From Motacilla alba alba (Eukaryota > Chordata > Aves > Passeriformes > Motacillidae): a DNA stretch of 64,000 nt. The stretch's first letter is position 1. Every line of letters starts with the position of its first letter. The stretch spans positions 56,109,666 through 56,173,665 of the forward strand of contig NC_052018.1 of the NCBI RefSeq assembly GCF_015832195.1, written 5' to 3'. Positions 50,601 to 63,700 of the stretch are shown here, piece after piece. Both the position numbers and the translations under genes were made by a program. The notes below the pieces were generated by a model, which was given only the letters and a program-made list of their open reading frames with translations, did no database searches and was not told the DNA's origin.

Positions 50601-51416
50601 TCCACCTCTAAACAAAGTAACAGGGGCTGTGCAAGCAGGAAGCAGAGTAGTAATGGAAGATTTCAGCTAGTCCCATTAAGACTGAATAAATCATGCATAA
50701 TTGAGCACAGTGCTGGGAGTACATTTTACATACCAGAGATGATGGTTCCTTTAAGCACTTTGTTGGATATTTAATGAGAGAAAAAAAGGCAAATTGTGCT
50801 TCAGTGCTGAGCCTGGGTAGTTCAAGATGCAACCATGAGCAAGATGCTCTGTCACACTGTTTATAACATTTAAAATTCAATATTCTTGTAGAAAGGGAAA
50901 AGCCAAGAGCGTACCATATTTTGTTTTGAAAGGAGAATAATATTAATATAAGCCTCCTTTCCATAAAGATCAGGGTAAAGGCTTGTGGTGTTCCAGAGGA
51001 TGTTTAAACTACATGGTTGAAGGCTTAAAATCTATATACAACCAAATGAATGAGAAATAGCTCAGCACAGATAAACTACTGAATGAAGAAAACTTTTAGA
51101 AATAGGAAAGAGCCACTAGAGAAGGTGTACATTGTGCCCAGACAAAGAAAACACAGTATGATTGCTGAAATGTAACTTGCACTATCATTATCAGGCAGCC
51201 AAGTGTTTTGAGTGTGCTGGCTGAGAGGATGAGAGGCCAGGTGACAGAGGTAGTGACATCCCAGCACTTGTTATTGGCTGGAGGTTATATGGTTGGAGGC
51301 AGGGTAACACACTGATTAAGTGGGCTTTTTGTTTGAGCCAACATGGCCAAACTAATGACTTTATACCTGGGCTGTAAGCAAAGAAACATCTCAAACTTCA
51401 TGTGACATCCTTCCCT

Positions 51417-51550
51417 CCTTCCTTCCTTCCTTCCTTCCTTCCTTCCTTCCTTCCTTCCTTCCTTCCTTCCTTCCTTCCTTCCTTCCTTCCTTCCTTCCTT
51501 CCTTCCTTCCTTCCTTCCTTCCTTCCTTCCTTCCTTCCTTCCTTCCTTCC
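51417..51550. repeat. Perfect (CCTT)n microsatellite
   Basis: About 33 perfect tetranucleotide units without interruption on the + strand (pure GGAA/AAGG on the minus strand). The length suggests a highly variable locus; the assembled length may be inexact. Frames translating it (KEGR repeats on the minus strand) are not genes. Confidence 0.98.
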
Positions 51551-54500
51551 ATTATTGCTATGCAGTAAATAAATTTTAAAAAGAGAAGTTAACATACATC
51601 AGAGAAGCAGAAAAATCTGAGAATAACTGAGAAATACTGTGATCTTGAGGGTGCTCAACATTCCAGTGAGGTACATGAATGAAAAATGTCCTTGTTCTGA
51701 CCTTTTCCTGCCAGGAGGTAGAAGCAAATTGGAAGCTGCTCAGCAGCTCTTATTAGTGAAATATTAGATTCCCTTGGTATTCATTTGTTGCTTAGCTTTT
51801 TGTTTTCCTGTACCTGCATTGTGTGAGATCAAATTCTTTATGGTGAGATTCAGAAAATGGCCATTGCAATACTTGAAAGAATTCAGGTTTCTGAGGTATC
51901 AGCTCTGGAAAGCAATTAATTGGACTTACAGCGTAGGAGGGAAGTGGGCAGAGTACTTTAGATTTTGAAAAGGAGGACTGGGTTGTTAACGAAACAAGGT
52001 CCAAACCTTGTTTGGATAAGGAAGGGATTATCCCATGAAGTAACACAGACAGACCATCTAAGAGTGTGTAACAAATGATCACTGCTAGGGAAGGATGCAA
52101 ACAAGTCACTGAAAAGCTGCCATGAGATGGCAGGACTTGGCTAATGATTGGCTTTGCCAAGACCAGATTTTTATTCCAGGCTTATTAAACCCAACAGGTT
52201 TTTCATTTTCCTGGTTCTGGCTTTGCTGTGTATTACCAGAAAGAGCCAGGTGGCCAACAACTTCCCACTAAAGGCCAGGTTCAGCAGTAGCTGATCTTTA
52301 TTTTAAAGGGCAAGTTGTGCCATCAAAGGGGATGGCAGGAGCCTTCAGAGTGTGTGATATTGGTGAGGTGTGTGCCTGTGAGGACACTGGGACAGAGCTG
52401 GGCTTGGGGGACACATGTGCTGCTGTCACACACAGCACTGTCCCAGCACAGCTCCAAGCACCCCCATAATGTAACTCAGGCAAGGGCTTTCACAGAAGAA
52501 TCAGTGAAAGTCATCTAGGGGGCTGGCAAAAGTGAGGGATGCCTAAACTGGAAAAAGGAGAGTGTGGGAGGGAGTTGGTCCTTTTCCAAAGCAGATAAAG
52601 GAGATATGACACACAAAAAGTGGACTTACACTCTGCCCCACAGTTTTGTGCAAGAGGACAAAGCAGACAATTGTGTCTGGCGTTAAAAATCTATGACTTT
52701 GCTTAACAAGAGACATCTTTCTCTCTGGCTCTGCCCCATAATATGAAACTGAAATGGCTGCTCAAAATTAATAACTGGCAAATATAGAGCAAATGTGCAG
52801 CTGCATTGCTTTGGAGAGCATGTAAGCTGCCAGCAGAGAGCCAGCCTGACAGGGTCAAGACCTACCCTGTGTGTGCCCATCCAAAGGAGTGGAATTACTG
52901 TATTGCTGAGAGATGGGGGAGTCAGGAGAAGTCTCGGCTAATCTTATGCCTCTGGCTGCATCCTGATCTCTGCAGATGAAGGCTATAAATATGTACTTTA
53001 ATTCTACGGCTGCCAAGGTGCTTCTCTGCAAGCAGCAGACTACTGGTTGCAAGACACCTGATGCCACTGATGATCCAGAAGGAGCTGACGTAGTGTGTGT
53101 GGCTAACCCTTTATGCTGATTCCTTGCAGTAACATTATTAGGACAAGTGGAATTTAATCCTTTTTTTCTCTGAGGCTGTATCAGAGTACATAAAAATTGT
53201 TGCCAACTGTTTGTACTACTTGCATCACTATCTAATGGACAGGCTGAGCACTCCCATGTGCTTTCTTAAGGAGCCTTGTGGTGAACCATTGAAATCACTC
53301 ATGCCTCCTCCAGTTTATGATAGAGCTGAGGGAAGGGTTTGAGGAAAGACAGTGATTCCAAAGCATTACCTCCATCATCTGTGCTCTGGGCCACTTGAGA
53401 AGGAGGACAGTGAGATGCAATTCACATCAGATTTTCCTAGCAATCCTTCCTCCCTTAGCCTTCTCAACGCTGTGGGCCACTATTCAAATTTTCATCTCCA
53501 TGAACTCAAAAGAAATGCTATGGATCATATGGGCTTTCCTTTTAAATGCAAGGTGTTCAATATATTCTTTAATCTGTTTTCAGTGGTCCTCAATTACTGT
53601 CCATTTTCATCTGGAAAAAAACAGTCACAAATGAGATTTCTTAGAGGTGATCCCCATCTGAAGGATTACTGGGCAAGTAGTGATAGATATATAAGGACCT
53701 AGAAATGATAGAATTCTCTTAGTTAATGTGATTTGTAGACCATCTTGCCCAAGAAAAGTGCACAGCAGAAAATCTATCAGTAGAATTGTCCTGTTTCAGC
53801 TGGTAGAGAGTCCATGTCCTTCCAAGTAGCTGGTACAGTGCTGTGTTTTGGATTTAGTATGAGAACAATGATAACACACTGATGTTTTAGTTGCTGCTGA
53901 GTAGTGCTTACCCCAAATCAAAGACTTTTCAGTTTCCTATGCCCAGTTTTTCATTCCCAGTGAGCAGGTGCACAAGAAAGTGGGAGGGAGCATGGTCAGG
54001 ACAGTTGAAAGCAACTGGCCAAAGGAATATTCTATACTATATATAGAACATATATTCTATTCTAGAGCATCATGCCCAGATTACAAACTGGGAAGAGTTG
54101 GCTGGGGGCCACTGATCACTGCTCAGGAAAAGTCTGGCCATCAGTCAGTGGGAGGTGAGCAATTGTGTTGTGCATCACTTGTTTCTCTTGGTTTTTATTC
54201 CTCTCCCTCTCTGCCTCTTCCCTTTTCATCACAGTTATTGGTATTGTCATAATCATTATTATAATTAGAATTATTATTTTTGTTTGTTTATTTCAATTAT
54301 TAAACTGCTCTTGACTCATGAGATTTAACTTTTTTTTTCCAATTCTCCTCCCTAGTGGGCAAGTGGCAGGGGAAAGCTTGAGCAAGCAGCTGTGAGGTAC
54401 TTAGTTGCCAGCTCGAGTTAAAAAAGAAGAATGCATCATAACCTTGCTGTTGGCAGATATAGTAATTGTACCTCTTTTCAGGTAGCCTATGAAAAGTTGT

Positions 54501-57500
54501 TTGGAACTGATGTGTGAGATGACAATCCTGTTTGCAACTGGATATTACAGTCACTGTTCCTCTCATCCTTTGTTATGTAGACACTCAAATTTTCCCATCA
54601 AGAGAGAACAACATGCAGAGTGGCAGAAAAGAAAAAAAAAAAGAGAGAAAAAGGAAAAATTTTAAAAAGCTTTCAAGGGAGAATAGGCTTACTATAATAA
54701 AACACATACTGCCATCCAAAAAAAGGCCTTTTAATTAAAACCTGAAATATGTATTCCTGTTTGTGGGTGTTTATTTGTTCAGAATATTGAACCCAGGATA
54801 ATCCTTTGAGGCATTTGCAGAGGAATGACTGCAGAAGCCAGAAGCCCTAATTCATGAGGAAGTTCTGTGTGAATTAGTTCAGCTTATCGCATAATTCTCT
54901 TCTACAAAGTATGCAGAGGAGAAATTACCCAGTTGGGTGGGATAAGTGAACCTGTTTTTCCAGCACCCAAGGGCTACTGGTGGTCCTGGAGTGGTTGCAC
55001 AGCAGAAAAAGCCTGTTGTGACACAGCAGCTGGGGGCAATTTAGGCCTTTGCTCTTGAAAAACAGAGATTTTATTTGTGCACATGCCTCACTAAACTCCC
55101 AGTAGAAAGGATAAGCAACGTTTAACAACAGTGAGTTATTTAGAGAGAAGCCTGTAGTGATCCAGGGTTTTTTTAAGTTCCCCACTGCAAATGGCTGCCC
55201 ATGCTTTGCTTTGGTTGCTGCTGGAGGAAGGCAGTGAGGAGGAAGGTGTGAAGGCTCTGGGTTTAACCACCACAAAGTGTCTTTTAGTTCTGTTTCTTCC
55301 AGAAGAGTTTTCTGCACTTAGGGTTGATTTTACAAGGCAGCAGAAGCTGGGTGCCCTCCTGCATGCCCTTTGCCTTTGAGAAAATCTTCCTGGCTTTCCT
55401 CCCAGAGCTCAGTGTGGCACAGGAACTTGGATGCCACAGGAGAAACAGTCTCCTGACTTCATGCACTGACTTACCGTGCTCTCTGTGCTTTGGCTGCCAG
55501 TCTCACCTTCCTCAGCAGAGCCAGTAAGTTATGTGATTGATTACATATTTTTACCTTTTCAGCATAACTATTTTCTCATACTTTATAACACCTGTTTTAG
55601 TTTCATGAACTTTACAAGTGAAATACAATACTGACTTTGCACTTGAAGTCCTACTGACAGTTTTAGTTTCTGCACAAAGCTGGCCCAAGTTTAGCTTGCC
55701 TCTAAAAAATTCTTTCCCAGCCCTCTTTCCTAAAGGAAACTGGATTTTATGAAGTTTGACAGATGACCTGCAAACATTTTACAGATTTCAGTATTACAAT
55801 GGTCTTGTCTCGTAGAATATGGTTAAGGAAACCAATATGAACTAAACTTTAAAACTGTGCATAATTTTAAGCACAGGCTCCATTTCTCTTAAGTAATACC
55901 TTTGTGTCAATGGGTTTACTAACACAGAACTATTGGTAAAGAGATATTTACACTATGCAGAACACAAGCTCAGGATACTGACTCAAATCCCTCTTTAACT
56001 GGAGCATAATATGCCAAACCACAGGAAGTCACCTCACTTCTCAACAGCAGACTGAACCACTGTCATTGCAGAGCCACAGGAAGAGTTGCTGGGGCATGGT
56101 GTGGTCTCTCCCTCTTTTCACAGTAGCCAGGGCTCTGTCTCTCAGAAGGCAAAGCCTTTGGCCTGATCCACCAAGACTTTCCCTCATTAACATATTATAG
56201 TTACAAACAGGAACATAAATGTCAGTGAAAATCATGTTTCTGATTTCAGGTGCATTTCAATATACAGTTTAATTTCAGTCTTGGGGTTGAAATATAATAA
56301 CATAATAAAACAATTAAGAAGCTCCCACTGACATTCCCATGTCTCATTATCACAAAAGCAGTTTTTCCTTCTTGTGACCTTTTTGACACTTACAAAAGTC
56401 CCCCAAATTTGTAGGTTTTATCAAGTAAGATAAGACAAACCTATTCATCTGATATTTTAGAAAGCACCTTCTGCAATTTGAAATCCTTTAATTAATATCC
56501 AGATATCCAAAAATATCTTAAATTGGCTTGCACTTCAAGCCTACTACCATTCAGCCTTTGAAAAGGCAAACCTATTCCTGAGATAGCTTGATGTGTTAAC
56601 AAGAGGCTTCAGATAAACTTTATCTGGGGCAGGGAAATAGGGAGAAGTGGGCAGTTTACTACCCTTGCTTTATTTTTCATTTTGTTGTGCCTTGTCTTTC
56701 TGCTGCAGCTTGGTAGTACAGACACAGTGTGAAATAGAGGCCATGTGAGGCAGCATTTGAATAGCACAGGAATGATGAACTAGATAAGCACGTGGAGTGT
56801 CATATTCAAACCACATGGATGCATGCATTAAAAGACTATTCAGTGCAAATAAACAGTGCTAAGAATCTTGTCATAAAACAAAGAATCCAAGATAATTTTT
56901 TTTATTATCTGAAATAGGACTCTCTGTACTGTTTCTCAGTGAAACATGCATATTCCCAAGGTTTATTATCTTCATTAAATTCCAACACAGCGTTTAAGCA
57001 CTTGATTGGTTTTGAATACTCGATTTAGTCCCTGCCACTATCCCATTCTCCAGAGTAAACCACAAAAAATCATAAAATTGATGCTTCTAATTTCTGTGAA
57101 TTTTAAGGTCAGGCCACAGCTGCTGGAAAAATGTAGAAACTCAAAAATAAAACATCATAAAAAAATGTCATGCAAGGCAATGTTGAGCATGAACGTCTTT
57201 TACCATCAGATTCCTGTGCACTACAAATTAACACGACATGCTTTTAGAAGCCTGAAATACTGCTTTAATGTAGGAGATATTGAGGTGAATTCTAGGGATC
57301 TGATTTTTTAACAGTGTTTTCCAAGACAGTGCAAAACCATTAAGCATACAATATTTCAAAACACAGGAACAGCCAACTGAATCCATGGAAGGTTCAGAAT
57401 TTCCACACCAACAGTTCTCATTCCCACAAGATTTTCCAGTTTCAGGTCAAGCATTTGGTGGCCAAGATTAAGCCCAAGAGCATTAAGGGGCAGGGGAAAA

Positions 57501-58045
57501 GCATCCTACGCAATCTGGCTTGTCAGGATGGCAAGAGATACAACCTCTGTGATCGAGTCCCTGGGCTGTACAGTGTCATGTGTCAAACCAGCTGTTCTGC
57601 ATTTGTTACAGATGCATTTAGTGACTGAGGTGAAAGACACATAAAAGGTTCAGCCTTTAACTGTGCTAGTGAATCTACTCAGGTAGCCAGTTAATCTAAC
57701 AATTACAGGCCCAAAGTCAAAGGGACTATAGCTCTCTGGGCCTTATGGCAGTGCTCCAGCTCTGGGTCTTGCCTTGATTAATCCAATAAAAAGCATAAAG
57801 AGAGACCACTACAAACCACTCAGGATTGTATAAGAAAGACAGTGGTGGATTGAGGATGGATTTACTTCCTTCCTCATCTCAATGGATTTCACTTGTGAAC
57901 CCTTCAGCTTTCATCCAACCTCCTTGATCTTTCTTGCCTGATCCTTCTTCCTTCTTCTGCACTTTCTCCAACACTGGTTTAAAGCTGCATTTAAATGCAA
58001 CAGCTCACAATAAGGCGTAGAGAAAACAAGTGGATTTTTATATGG

Positions 58046-58200
58046 GAATAGAATAGAATAGAATAGTACAAAAGCACATACAATGGTCATCTAGTCCAAC
58101 TGCATGACCACTTCAGGGCTTACCAAAAGTTAAAGCATACTAGGTGTGGAATGCTGTCTAATTTAGTTTCCCGGTCATCCTGAAGTTCTTTTAACAGCCA
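58046..58200 (-). mobile_element. CR1 LINE 3' fragment with (GAATA)n tail
   Basis: Starts with a GAATA pentamer run (58,046-58,066), typical of a CR1 3' microsatellite tail. CATCTAGTCCAACTGCATGA, CCACTTCAGGGCTTACC and AAAGTTAAAGCATAC follow, all standard CR1 3' words read in reverse. The inner boundary is fuzzy. Confidence 0.8.
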
Positions 58201-58242
58201 GAAAGGAAGGGAGCATTGTGTCAAAGGAAAGGTCACAGATTT

Positions 58243-58384
58243 CACAGGTTTCACAGAATATGCTGAAGTGGAAGGGACCCACAAGGATCATTGAGTCCAA
58301 CTTTTAAGTGAGTGGCCTGTACAGGGATTGAAAAGGGGTTGAACCCACAACCTTGGTTTTACTCACACCATGCACTGAGTAAGA
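58243..58384 (-). mobile_element. Second tRNA-Ile/CR1 SINE copy, diverged
   Basis: Same layout as the copy at 5.2 kb: a CR1-like tail (TTCACAGAATATGCTGAAGT, ATCATTGAGTCCAAC), then a gap-containing tRNA-Ile-like head (GGGTTGAACCCACAACCTTGG, complement of the T arm and variable region), ending near the decayed A box at about 58,370-58,384. A short internal duplication (ATTGAAAAGGGGTTGAA) is present. It lies only about 45 bases from the CR1 fragment on its left, in the same orientation. Confidence 0.7.
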
Positions 58385-60720
58385 GAACAGGGGTCTGAAA
58401 GCCCCCCGTTGGTGGAGAAAAACATTAACCTTTGTTGATAATCTGAGGAATCTGGCTCCTGCATCAGTTGGATTCCCGAACACATTGAAACATCTGTTCC
58501 ATTTTAGGTACAAATTATCTCAGTTTTAAAGTATTCATTCAAGCTGATATAAATTTAACTCAGATATACTCAATATGGCAAATCTGCCTAGATTTAAACT
58601 AGAAATAGACATCTATCATCCTAAACTACACTTTCATCAGTAAAATCTTGCTCTTAAGGTGTGCCCTCTCTAGGGACTTGTCTTTATCAACTTCTGTTGC
58701 ACAGGTTTTGCTCCTCCCAGGGCTGATGAACCACAAGAGAGCTCCCACAGCAGCAAGATGGTGCATCACAGTTAGGCTTGCTGGAGACCACAGTCCCTGA
58801 ACCTTCTTGGGGGAACCCATCCTGGTGGGCACAAAACCACAATCCTGGGTCTTTCATGTGAGAGGAATTTAACCAGTGTGAAACTAGTAAAACATGAAGG
58901 CAGGCTTGGTGGCCTGCCAGCCCTTCCTGCATTAGAATAAAGATAGTGACTGTAGTGACTACAAGCCCCTGGTTTGTTCACCTGTGTTTATCTTCTCTTG
59001 TGCCTGCTCCAACAACTTTGAATCTGCCTGCCCTAAGTGTGTCTGCATCCACACAAGGAGAGAAGGGAGATGTTAGGGATCCCCAAATGCAGGAGGAGCA
59101 TTAGTCTGAGGTGGCTGTGAGTGGCTGAGAGTCTATCAGAGAGCCATCCTGGGGGGGAAGCGCTGTCCCCATAACTGTAATGTCCTAATTTTGTGGGTCC
59201 TGTGCTCGCCCCACCCTTGTACATGGTCTGCAGACATGCTTTGCATCCACTGAGAGTCTGGACCTCACAGCCCTGGGCACTTGCTCCCAGCAGTCAGCTG
59301 GTCTCCTGTTTTGTAGGTAAAGTGATCACTTCAGGAGCTAAGAAGACAGAGTGATGAGGATGCAATTTTTTTCCAGTTTTCCAATCAGAAATATTCACCT
59401 GATGGCTGAGGCTAGCAGATGGCTGCAGAGACCATTATATCCCAGCCTGAGAAGGCTTCCTGTGGATATTTAATTTCACTCTTTAACAGGTATTTAGCAA
59501 TATCAAAGTACTGCCAACCCTACAAGCACCCACTCATGGGAGCTATGATTCAATGGGACTGCAACAGTGACATGGAAAATTAGGGTTTGCAGTAAGCTCT
59601 AAACCCCTCTTCCAATACCTGGTTGTGCACTTAATATGTTAACAGTAAGTATGTTAAAAATATATTTTGAGGTTTATATGTACCTGGAAAGGTAAATGCA
59701 TTCCTTTGTGCCAAACCCTGAAACCCAGGAAACTTCTCCAGCTGCAGACACTGACTTGCCTTGGGTGTGTTGTGGCCACAGCAATCTGAGTGTAAAGAAG
59801 GCTCTAAGTGCTTGGATCTGCAGCTCCAAGTTGTTGCCTGAAAAAGGAGTTTGTCTCCAAGAGAAGAGCTCTAGAGTTTATTCCTTGGCTTTGAAGAGCC
59901 ACACAAAACTGGCAGCTGCTCTAGGACATGAAGTAATAGAACATCTTTGTCCCAGGTTGGCAGAGACATAAGTACCTTTGGACTTTATACAGCTAAGTTT
60001 TGGAGTTTTGAGGATGATTCATGTCATGAAATTGCCCCTCAGTCTCACTTGTAGGTGTTTTTGTGGATTTTCATCTGCCTGCTCAGCATGAAATGCCATG
60101 AAGCCAGCAGAGCTGATGTGATTTGCTCCAGCAGATTATTTGCTCCCAACGTTCATTGGCCAACTGCCTAAATGCTTTTGCAGTTACACAGAAATGTGTT
60201 TAAAGGACTCACAGAGGAAGGGCTCTTGTGCAAGGCACCAATGCCATACATGCAGTCCAAATGCATATATTTGACATCCATCTCTCATTAAAGGTGTTCC
60301 CCATTCCACACCAAAAAATCCCTAAGATGTTCATGGATTCCCCTGAACTTCACTCCCATAATATGTGCAAAGAGGTACTGACCAAGTCCTGTTTTGCTCA
60401 CTTGCCTTTAATTTGCAAGAACAAATTCAGACTGGGAAAAGAGATGCTCTGTTTGGTCCAGAATCAGTCTGCATTACTTGCTTCTCAGCCTAGGATTTCT
60501 TGGAGCCACTCTGACTTCTTTTTGATAAGGAGCATTGCCTCTAGACCCCATTGCATCCCTGCATACCTGTGTGTGGTGCTACTATATTTCTTCCAGCTAC
60601 TTACTGATGAGATCATCTCACTCAGGGGGATATGCAGGAAATATGGGGGGAAGTCATCCCTAGTTAGTATTTGATCATAAATGGTGCAAAAGGAGATGGT
60701 CAAGGCAGAAAAGCAGATCT

Positions 60721-60778
60721 TTGGTAATGGGTGCAATCTGATGTCTGAATTGGTAATGGGTGCAATCTGATGTCTGAA
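60721..60778. repeat. Perfect 2 x 29-bp tandem duplication
   Basis: The 29 bases beginning TTGGTAATGGGTGCAATC occur twice head to tail without a mismatch (60,721-60,749 and 60,750-60,778). Identity implies a recent event or an assembly artefact. Confidence 0.95.
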
Positions 60779-63700
60779 TTTTGTTCATCGGGTCTGTGAG
60801 GAGAGCAGCAGAGCTCTGGGCACCCACTCTGTTTCAGAGAGGTTATAGCTGCCCTGCAGTTGCTAACCAAGAGAATTCTCTTGCACATACTCTATCCAAA
60901 CATAGGAATCCTATACTTACAGCCTTATTTTGGAAAATAAGTCTGACATCCCAGGAGCGTGGCTTTCCTTGTTCCAGCATCCCAACATGCTGCACCACAC
61001 ACAGTGGCGAGTGAAGGAAGTGACACCTCTTTATGAGAAAAGACCTCTAGTTTGTGCCTCTCAAATGATTTGAACAGGGCAATTGGCAAATGAGATGCCC
61101 TGAAACTATTTCAGTGAATTCTGTGCCATTTAGTAAGTGTTCATGAATGGTCATGACTAGATTATTTCTGTGTGTCCTTTGTGTTAAATTAATTTCCAAG
61201 GTCACATTGAGTGATCACATTTTAGCTGGGGTGATGAATAGGTGATCTACCTCCACACCACACTCGTCTCATCAGCCTGCTCTCGCTGACCCCTGTAAAA
61301 GGCATAGCAGTGCTTCTGCCAGGCTCAGACTTCTCCCGTCCCTCCCCTGTCCACAGACAGCAGGTTCCAACGCTTCTCTTCACAAACATGTGCTGCAAAC
61401 AACCAGGAGCCCCTCTCACTCTCCTCATCCTTCACATGGCAGCCAGGAGTGGTTTCTTTAGGGCTCTGCAGGCATCATTCCCTCCTGAGAACGGCTGATC
61501 CTTGTTTTACCGTTTGTCTGTCCTGACACACAGACAAAGGGTAACCCAAGACAACAAGGGTGTCAAGCAAGCCCCCTTAGCTAATGACTGAAAGCCTTGA
61601 AACGCCTCTGCAAACACCCCAAGAGAAATGGCATGTGCTGTTCCGTGGTGTGATGCAACACTGATTTGTTTCATCCACAAAACGTCCTCATAATTGTGTG
61701 AAATTGAGTGCGAACAAGCAATTGAATTGCAGTTCATCAAACATAATTAAACTGAAACACAGCATCAGAAATACCCCTTTTATCTTGTGTAAGGGCTGAT
61801 AATATAAATACAGAGCACCCCAGAATCAAAAAATTCACTAAGCAGATGCTTGCTAGTCTATGAATTCTTTTGTAATGCAAAAATGACTTTTATCTCTCAC
61901 TGTCTATTTTTGAATGCTCATCACTGTGCTGCCCGGGTGTTTTGATAAAAGGCAATAAATATATTTAGCATATGCTTAGTTCATTCAAAAAAATCAATCT
62001 ACTTTATGTAATTTGGCAACAAAAGAGAAATAATTTATAAATGTCTGCTACACTAATCTGAATTGTAACTCTCTTAGACAAGAATAAAAAAATAAATAAA
62101 AAGGGTAAAAAAAGTACAAAGTAGTTAAAAAGAAGATGATAGAGCTCGGACTGTGTGATCTGTCCTGTGAAGAGTGTGTCATCTCCTAATGGTCCGACAT
62201 AAAGTCTCCTTTATCCCCACAGAACATAGTGCAGCATGGACTCAAAAAAATGTGGGTGAATTTATTCCAGAAAGGGCCTTGTGGTGAGGAAGGAAAAAGC
62301 AAGATCTTCTCTGCTCTTCATCCAAAAGATGTCAATTTGATCTACAAAGAGAGGCAAACTCAACACCGCCTTCACCTTAGCCAGCCATTGCATGGAGACA
62401 GGCATTGCATTGAGCATGAGAGTTTCTCACTGAAAATACAGTGGGGCAGGCGTTACAGTGCTTTTGTCCCCAGGTACCCCAGGCACAGCCTGGACACAGC
62501 AGCCAGCAAGTGCAGCCTCGATGCCTCCTTCCCACTGATGAGTAGGCAATGGAGAACAGTCTGGTCCAGACCACAGGCCAGATTTAGGGATGAGTAACAT
62601 AAACATGTTAAAACAATTTACTTTACATAAGCAGAGGGGCTAATTTTTTTTCTTTACACTAAGAAAGGTTTACTGGAGGTAAGAAAGCTAGGCTTTTAGA
62701 ACACATTCAGGGATTAGGGCTCCAAACAGGAGATGCTGTAGGCTGTACATGAGACACAAATTATAACCTTGCATCCCAATCCAGACTATTCAAGCATGAT
62801 AGATCCTTTGAAGATTCCAACAACCTCTTGGTTCTCTAACCCTTGCATTTTCTATACATTTTAACTGAAATTTTAACTGAACAGTGTACTTTCAAAGGCA
62901 GGAAAATGTCTTGAAAGGACTTAGCTGCAATTTGAAATGCCTGTATCTGTGCTTATCTGGCCTTCACTTGCTAGGCAAATGCATCTGTATAAATTGCCTC
63001 ACAGTGGCTTTATACATGATTTCTCTGTGATGGAGCTGAGAGGGTGTCTGTTCTTTCCCATTTTCTGTTTGAAAGCCTTTGAGCTCTCAAGTCAAGAAAG
63101 AGGTCAAAAAACAAGCACTGGCTTCAGAGACTTCTCAGATCAGCCTGGAAAACACATCAGTTTTTGTAGCCCTCAAGAAAATAGACACTGTTCTCATTAA
63201 CTGTACATTAGGCCAACTCAAATGACTAAGAATCCATTTACAGCCAGGTCACCAGGAAAGCAGATTTCAGCAGGAGGCCAAGACTTAACATGTGACCCCA
63301 CTCTAAGGGTCATTAAATATATGTTTGAAACGCCCAAATAAAAGTTCAAGTAACATTTTCTTTTCAGGGTTTCATCCCTGTTTTTGAACCTATGTCACAG
63401 AAAGCAGAATCCAGCCCCAGGACTATCTTCAAGGCAAGGAATAATGCTGTAATAACACAGTCAAGCTTGCAACTCTGGCAATGAATGCTTATCTCACACT
63501 GCTCTCCCTGTGAGCAATGTTTAAAACAAATAAATACTGCAGGGGAGTTGTTGTTAGCACAATTGTTGGGTTGTATCCTTGTGGCAAGCTTTTTATCATA
63601 ATAGTACAGGAGAGTACAGTTTGTTTGCAATGCAAGTTTGAGCCAGAGTGCAAGAGCACACAAAGTCTGTTAATAAATAACGGACTGGGCATGTGGGTTT

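Noticed and set aside
51398..51595. Lys-Glu-Gly-Arg repeat protein
   Set aside because: It is the translation of the (CCTT)n microsatellite.
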